A DNA stretch of 64,000 bases, taken from the NCBI RefSeq assembly GCF_003264115.1, contig NZ_CP021912.1, forward strand, positions 372,001-436,000, given 5' to 3'. The DNA is from Erythrobacter sp. KY5 (GTDB lineage: Bacteria; Pseudomonadota; Alphaproteobacteria; Sphingomonadales; Sphingomonadaceae). A model generated the notes under the pieces. That model was given only the letters and a program-made list of their open reading frames with translations, made no database searches and was not told the origin of the DNA. Every line of letters begins with the position of its first letter. Position 1 is the stretch's first letter. Made by a program: the position numbers and the translations under genes. Shown here one piece after another: positions 62,863-64,000 of the stretch.

Positions 62863-64000
62863 GCCGCGCGTTGCCAGCGACGAGCGTGAACCAGAAGTGC
62901 TGACAGCGCTGCGGGGGTTATTCCAGGCACCCTACCCGCGGCGGCCAGAGTGGTCGGTGCGGCAGAAGACAGGCGTTCGACCATCTCGTTCGAGAGTCCG
63001 GGGACCTCGCCATAGGGAAAATCGCATGCCAGCGGCAGTTCTTCGCTTGCACGCAGATCACGCAATTCAGCCTCCTGCCGTGCAAGATATGGGGCGTAGG
63101 CCGCGTCTTCTGCCATTTCCTCGAGGATTTGCCGATCCACATCGGAGATCTCGGATAGCCATGGACGAAGCGTATCGATCGTTACCCCATCATGGCGCAA
63201 CCATTCCTCGATAGACTTCTCACCTCCATCGCGCCGCACATTTACCCCAGCATCCGCAAGTTCGCGGGCATGAAGTCGCCGGGAGAATGCAACGCTCACG
63301 GCTTGTCTCGACGAGAAACGCTGCGAAAACCAGTCTGCACGCTCATCGCCGATGCAGCCTGATTCGATGCCGAGCGGCGTCAAACGCGTGGTCGCATTGT
63401 TTGCACGCAAACGCAGCCGATATTCTGCCCGCGATGTAAGCATGCGATAAGGCTCGCTCACACCTTGCAGTGTGAGGTCATCGATCATCACCGCGATATA
63501 TGAGTTTGCACGATCTAGCGCTGGCGCCTTGGTGCCAAGAACAGCAGCCGCTGCCGCAAGCCCCGCCACCAATCCCTGAGCCGCTGCCTCCTCGTAGCCG
63601 GTCGTCCCGTTGATCTGCCCTGCACAGTAAAGGCCGGGAATTGCCCTCACTTGCAGATCAGGCGTCAATGCGCGCGGATCGATATGATCATACTCAACCG
63701 CGTAGCCGGGTACTGCCATTTCCACTGTTTCCAAGCCGGGCATCGCGCGAAGCATTGCCTTTTGCACGTCCACAGGAAGCGACGTGCTGATCCCATTCGG
63801 ATAAACGAGATGCGTCGTCAGCCCTTCCGGCTCGAGAAAGACCTGATGACCGTCGCGGTCGCCAAATCGGTGAATCTTGTCCTCGATCGATGGGCAGTAT
63901 CGCGGCCCGGCTGCATCGATGGCGCCGGAGAACAGCGGCGATCGGTCCAGGTTTTTGCGGATTACATCATGCGCCGCCTGCGTTGTGCGGGTGATAGCGC
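62859..64000 (-). CDS. mnmG: tRNA uridine-5-carboxymethylaminomethyl modification enzyme MnmG, 5' part outside window
   Basis: The frame is open from the stop at 62859 to the window end, giving ~380 residues of a protein normally ~620 long, so the N terminus, with the FAD-binding GxGxxG, is missing. Visible family features: [21 protein letters not shown] (in parts), the tRNA-binding [20 protein letters not shown], and [13 protein letters not shown]. MnmG with MnmE installs the cmnm5 group on wobble U34 of several tRNAs. The internal ATG at 63773 is not the start because the upstream codons are open and conserved. Confidence 0.95.
   Translation of the reverse strand, partial: AITRTTQAAHDVIRKNLDRSPLFSGAIDAAGPRYCPSIEDKIHRFGDRDGHQVFLEPEGLTTHLVYPNGISTSLPVDVQKAMLRAMPGLETVEMAVPGYAVEYDHIDPRALTPDLQVRAIPGLYCAGQINGTTGYEEAAAQGLVAGLAAAAAVLGTKAPALDRANSYIAVMIDDLTLQGVSEPYRMLTSRAEYRLRLRANNATTRLTPLGIESGCIGDERADWFSQRFSSRQAVSVAFSRRLHARELADAGVNVRRDGGEKSIEEWLRHDGVTIDTLRPWLSEISDVDRQILEEMAEDAAYAPYLARQEAELRDLRASEELPLACDFPYGEVPGLSNEMVERLSSAAPTTLAAAGRVPGITPAALSALLVHARRWQRAA

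Overview
The window (about 63-64% G+C where I counted) is chromosomal DNA of an alphaproteobacterium. Markers are trcR (DUF1013), carD next to fdxA and an S4 protein, a bactofilin with its M23 peptidase, a Coq7-type ubiquinone hydroxylase, the nadD-rsfS-rlmH-envC-ctpA block, and mnmG-rsmG-parA-parB with parS sites. The DUF4402 pilin/chaperone/usher set and the general protein character point to Sphingomonadales, probably an Erythrobacter-like member. The order and family are inferred from family knowledge, not from a search. I see no rRNA, tRNA, CRISPR array, insertion sequence or prophage. No gene-free stretch exceeds 300 bases.

Layout. (1) 1-15123 is a surface-polysaccharide locus. It has a plus-strand set (CMP-nonulosonate synthetase, a CBS-NeuB-SAF-TIM-barrel fusion, a capsule-type transferase) facing a minus-strand set (ATP-grasp, metallophosphoesterase, SDR, Wzy-like polymerase, Wzx-like flippase). 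Plus-strand genes follow for a KpsS-like protein, a GT2, UDP-xylose synthase and UDP-glucuronate 4-epimerase. (2) 15134-22692, mostly minus, is housekeeping: coq7, dsbB, ctpA, envC-like, rlmH, rsfS, nadD, proA. (3) 22957-31626 holds M23 peptidase/bactofilin, acyl-CoA ligase, trcR, a glycolipid-type GT with an LpxH-like phosphoesterase, GST, quinone oxidoreductase and DUF1192. (4) 31749-42470 holds clpA, a DNA ligase/exonuclease repair module with an inserted YdeI-family gene, DUF1993, and a tightly overlapping minus operon (hemB, two GNATs, gamma carbonic anhydrase) plus another M23 peptidase. (5) 42645-54689 holds an Suv3-like helicase, S4 protein, fdxA, BrkB, carD, a GIN-domain lipoprotein, tsaC/Sua5, acyl-CoA dehydrogenase, a DUF815 ATPase, a PQQ-type sugar dehydrogenase and fRMsr. 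(6) 54832-60160 holds a glycine-zipper protein and a non-classical chaperone-usher pilus operon. (7) 60405-64000 holds parB, parA, rsmG and mnmG (cut by the window end), with two parS sites inside rsmG, which suggests proximity to the replication origin.

How the genes work together. The polysaccharide locus contains activation (CMP and UDP sugars), assembly (GTs), flipping (Wzx) and polymerisation (Wzy) functions. It also has an unusual set of ATP-grasp, phosphoesterase and SDR genes that may tailor the nonulosonic acid. Three LytM/M23 proteins (one with a degenerate active site), CtpA and a bactofilin together form a cell-wall remodelling toolkit. The most notable features are the NeuB fusion, the possible tailoring genes, the intruding YdeI gene in the ligase module, the pilus operon with an internal hairpin, and two RNA/DNA secondary structures placed on translation starts.
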